The position numbers were made by a program, and so were the translations under genes. Shown here in pieces: positions 63,386 to 64,000 of a stretch of 64,000 nucleotides of DNA. How positions within the stretch are numbered: position 1 is the first letter of the stretch; each line of letters opens with the position of its first letter. The DNA is from Psychrobacter lutiphocae DSM 21542. GTDB lineage: Bacteria > Pseudomonadota > Gammaproteobacteria > Pseudomonadales > Moraxellaceae. The notes beneath the pieces are model-generated. The model did no database searches. It was not told the DNA's origin and was given only the letters and a program-made list of their open reading frames with translations. The stretch lies in the NCBI RefSeq assembly GCF_000382145.1, contig NZ_KB907622.1, forward strand, positions 124,001-188,000, written 5' to 3'.

Positions 63386-64000
63386 ATGTCAAAGATTTCT
63401 GCTAAGTTAGTAAAAGAGCTACGTGACCGCACTGGCCTTGGCATGATGGAATGTAAAAAAGCGCTTGAAGAAACAGGCGGTGATATCGAAACAGCCATCG
63501 ACAACCTACGTAAATCAGGTCAAGCAAAAGCTGCTAAAAAAGCGGGTAACATCGCAGCTGATGGCGCAATCGTTATTGCTCAAGAAGGCAACAAAGCCAT
63601 CTTACTAGAAGTAAACTGCCAAACTGACTTCGTTGCAAAAGATGACAACTTCACAGCATTTGCCAATAAAGTTGCTGAGCTTGCTCTAGCAAACAATACC
63701 ACTGACGCAGCTGCAATCGCAGAACTTGACTATGATGGTCAAACTGTTGAAGAAGCCCGTGTTGCTTTGGTACAAAAAATCGGTGAAAACATCCAAGTGC
63801 GTCGTGCAAAAATCATCGAAGGTGACAACCTAGCTTCTTACCGTCATGGTCTACGTATCGGTGTTGTGGTTTCAACTGAAGGCGGCGACGAAGAAAACGG
63901 TAAGAGCCTAGCAATGCATATCGCAGCGTTCAACCCAGTAGCGGTTAATGACACTGACGTTCCTGCTGATATCTTAGCACGTGAAAAAGAAATCGCTGAA
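63386..64000 (+). CDS. tsf: elongation factor Ts, N-terminal part
   Basis: EF-Ts is the nucleotide exchange factor of EF-Tu. The window cuts the gene after 205 codons; the frame is open to the last base. The visible part has the UBA-like N-terminal domain ([20 protein letters not shown]), [16 protein letters not shown] and [15 protein letters not shown], which is the EF-Tu-contact region. GAGG lies 7 nt before ATG 63386. It is 219 bp after rpsB. Confidence 0.97.
   Translation, partial: MSKISAKLVKELRDRTGLGMMECKKALEETGGDIETAIDNLRKSGQAKAAKKAGNIAADGAIVIAQEGNKAILLEVNCQTDFVAKDDNFTAFANKVAELALANNTTDAAAIAELDYDGQTVEEARVALVQKIGENIQVRRAKIIEGDNLASYRHGLRIGVVVSTEGGDEENGKSLAMHIAAFNPVAVNDTDVPADILAREKEIAE

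Overview
The window is a stretch of chromosome from a moderately AT-rich gammaproteobacterium, most likely Psychrobacter (Moraxellaceae). The evidence is the gene order (murG-murC-ddl-ftsQAZ-lpxC downstream of pyrE and gshB, glnD-dapC, map-rpsB-tsf), the protein sequences, and the many short tandem repeats between genes. No phage, plasmid, CRISPR array, tRNA or rRNA gene was seen. Nearly all of it is housekeeping DNA, with a few accessory islands and scars of mobile elements.

Region by region. (1) 1-4.9 kb: the tail of a CitE-like lyase, the cytoplasmic amidase AmpD, a DUF4105 envelope protein, an 18-bp tandem repeat and a PGAP1/lipase-like hydrolase. (2) 4.9-10.3 kb, minus strand: a chaperone-usher fimbrial operon (major subunit, chaperone, usher, putative tip) with a strong hairpin between the first two genes. 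(3) 10.4-16.2 kb: an SDR-fold protein, a low-complexity protein of unknown function, a frameshifted 3' remnant of an IS200/IS605-type tnpB, then pyrE, gshB and a DUF2147 protein. (4) 16.6-25.6 kb: the distal half of the division and cell-wall cluster, murG-murC-ddl-ftsQ-ftsA-ftsZ-lpxC. (5) 25.8-38.1 kb: dciA, a CHAP amidase, yhbY, rlmE, ftsH, folP, sdhE, a ygfX-like gene, yidB-like, tsaB, uppP, rsmJ and pgsA. (6) 38.5-44.4 kb: purL followed by three poorly characterised small genes. (7) 44.5-50.7 kb: two tandem OafA-type acyltransferases whose first 159 bp are almost identical, an IS30 fragment, AmiD and a second DUF2147 protein. (8) 50.8-61.6 kb, minus strand: a DUF421 membrane protein, dacB (PBP4), a DEDDh exonuclease beside a cNMP/CBS/DUF294 signalling protein, dapC, glnD and map. 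(9) 62.4-64 kb: rpsB, then tsf cut by the window edge.

A common thread is the cell envelope. The window carries lipid-linked precursor recycling (UppP), precursor synthesis (MurG, MurC, Ddl, DapC), division (FtsQAZ), lipid A (LpxC), peptidoglycan turnover (AmpD, AmiD, PBP4, CHAP amidase), surface acylation and fimbriae. I found no clear case for a new defence or signalling system. The most interesting items are the non-classical fimbrial cluster, the acyltransferase pair with a homogenised 5' end, the tnpB relic, a 72-bp palindromic repeat, a dispersed 41-bp repeat, and the dense intergenic tandem repeats. Functional calls come from recognising family motifs by eye, not from database searches.
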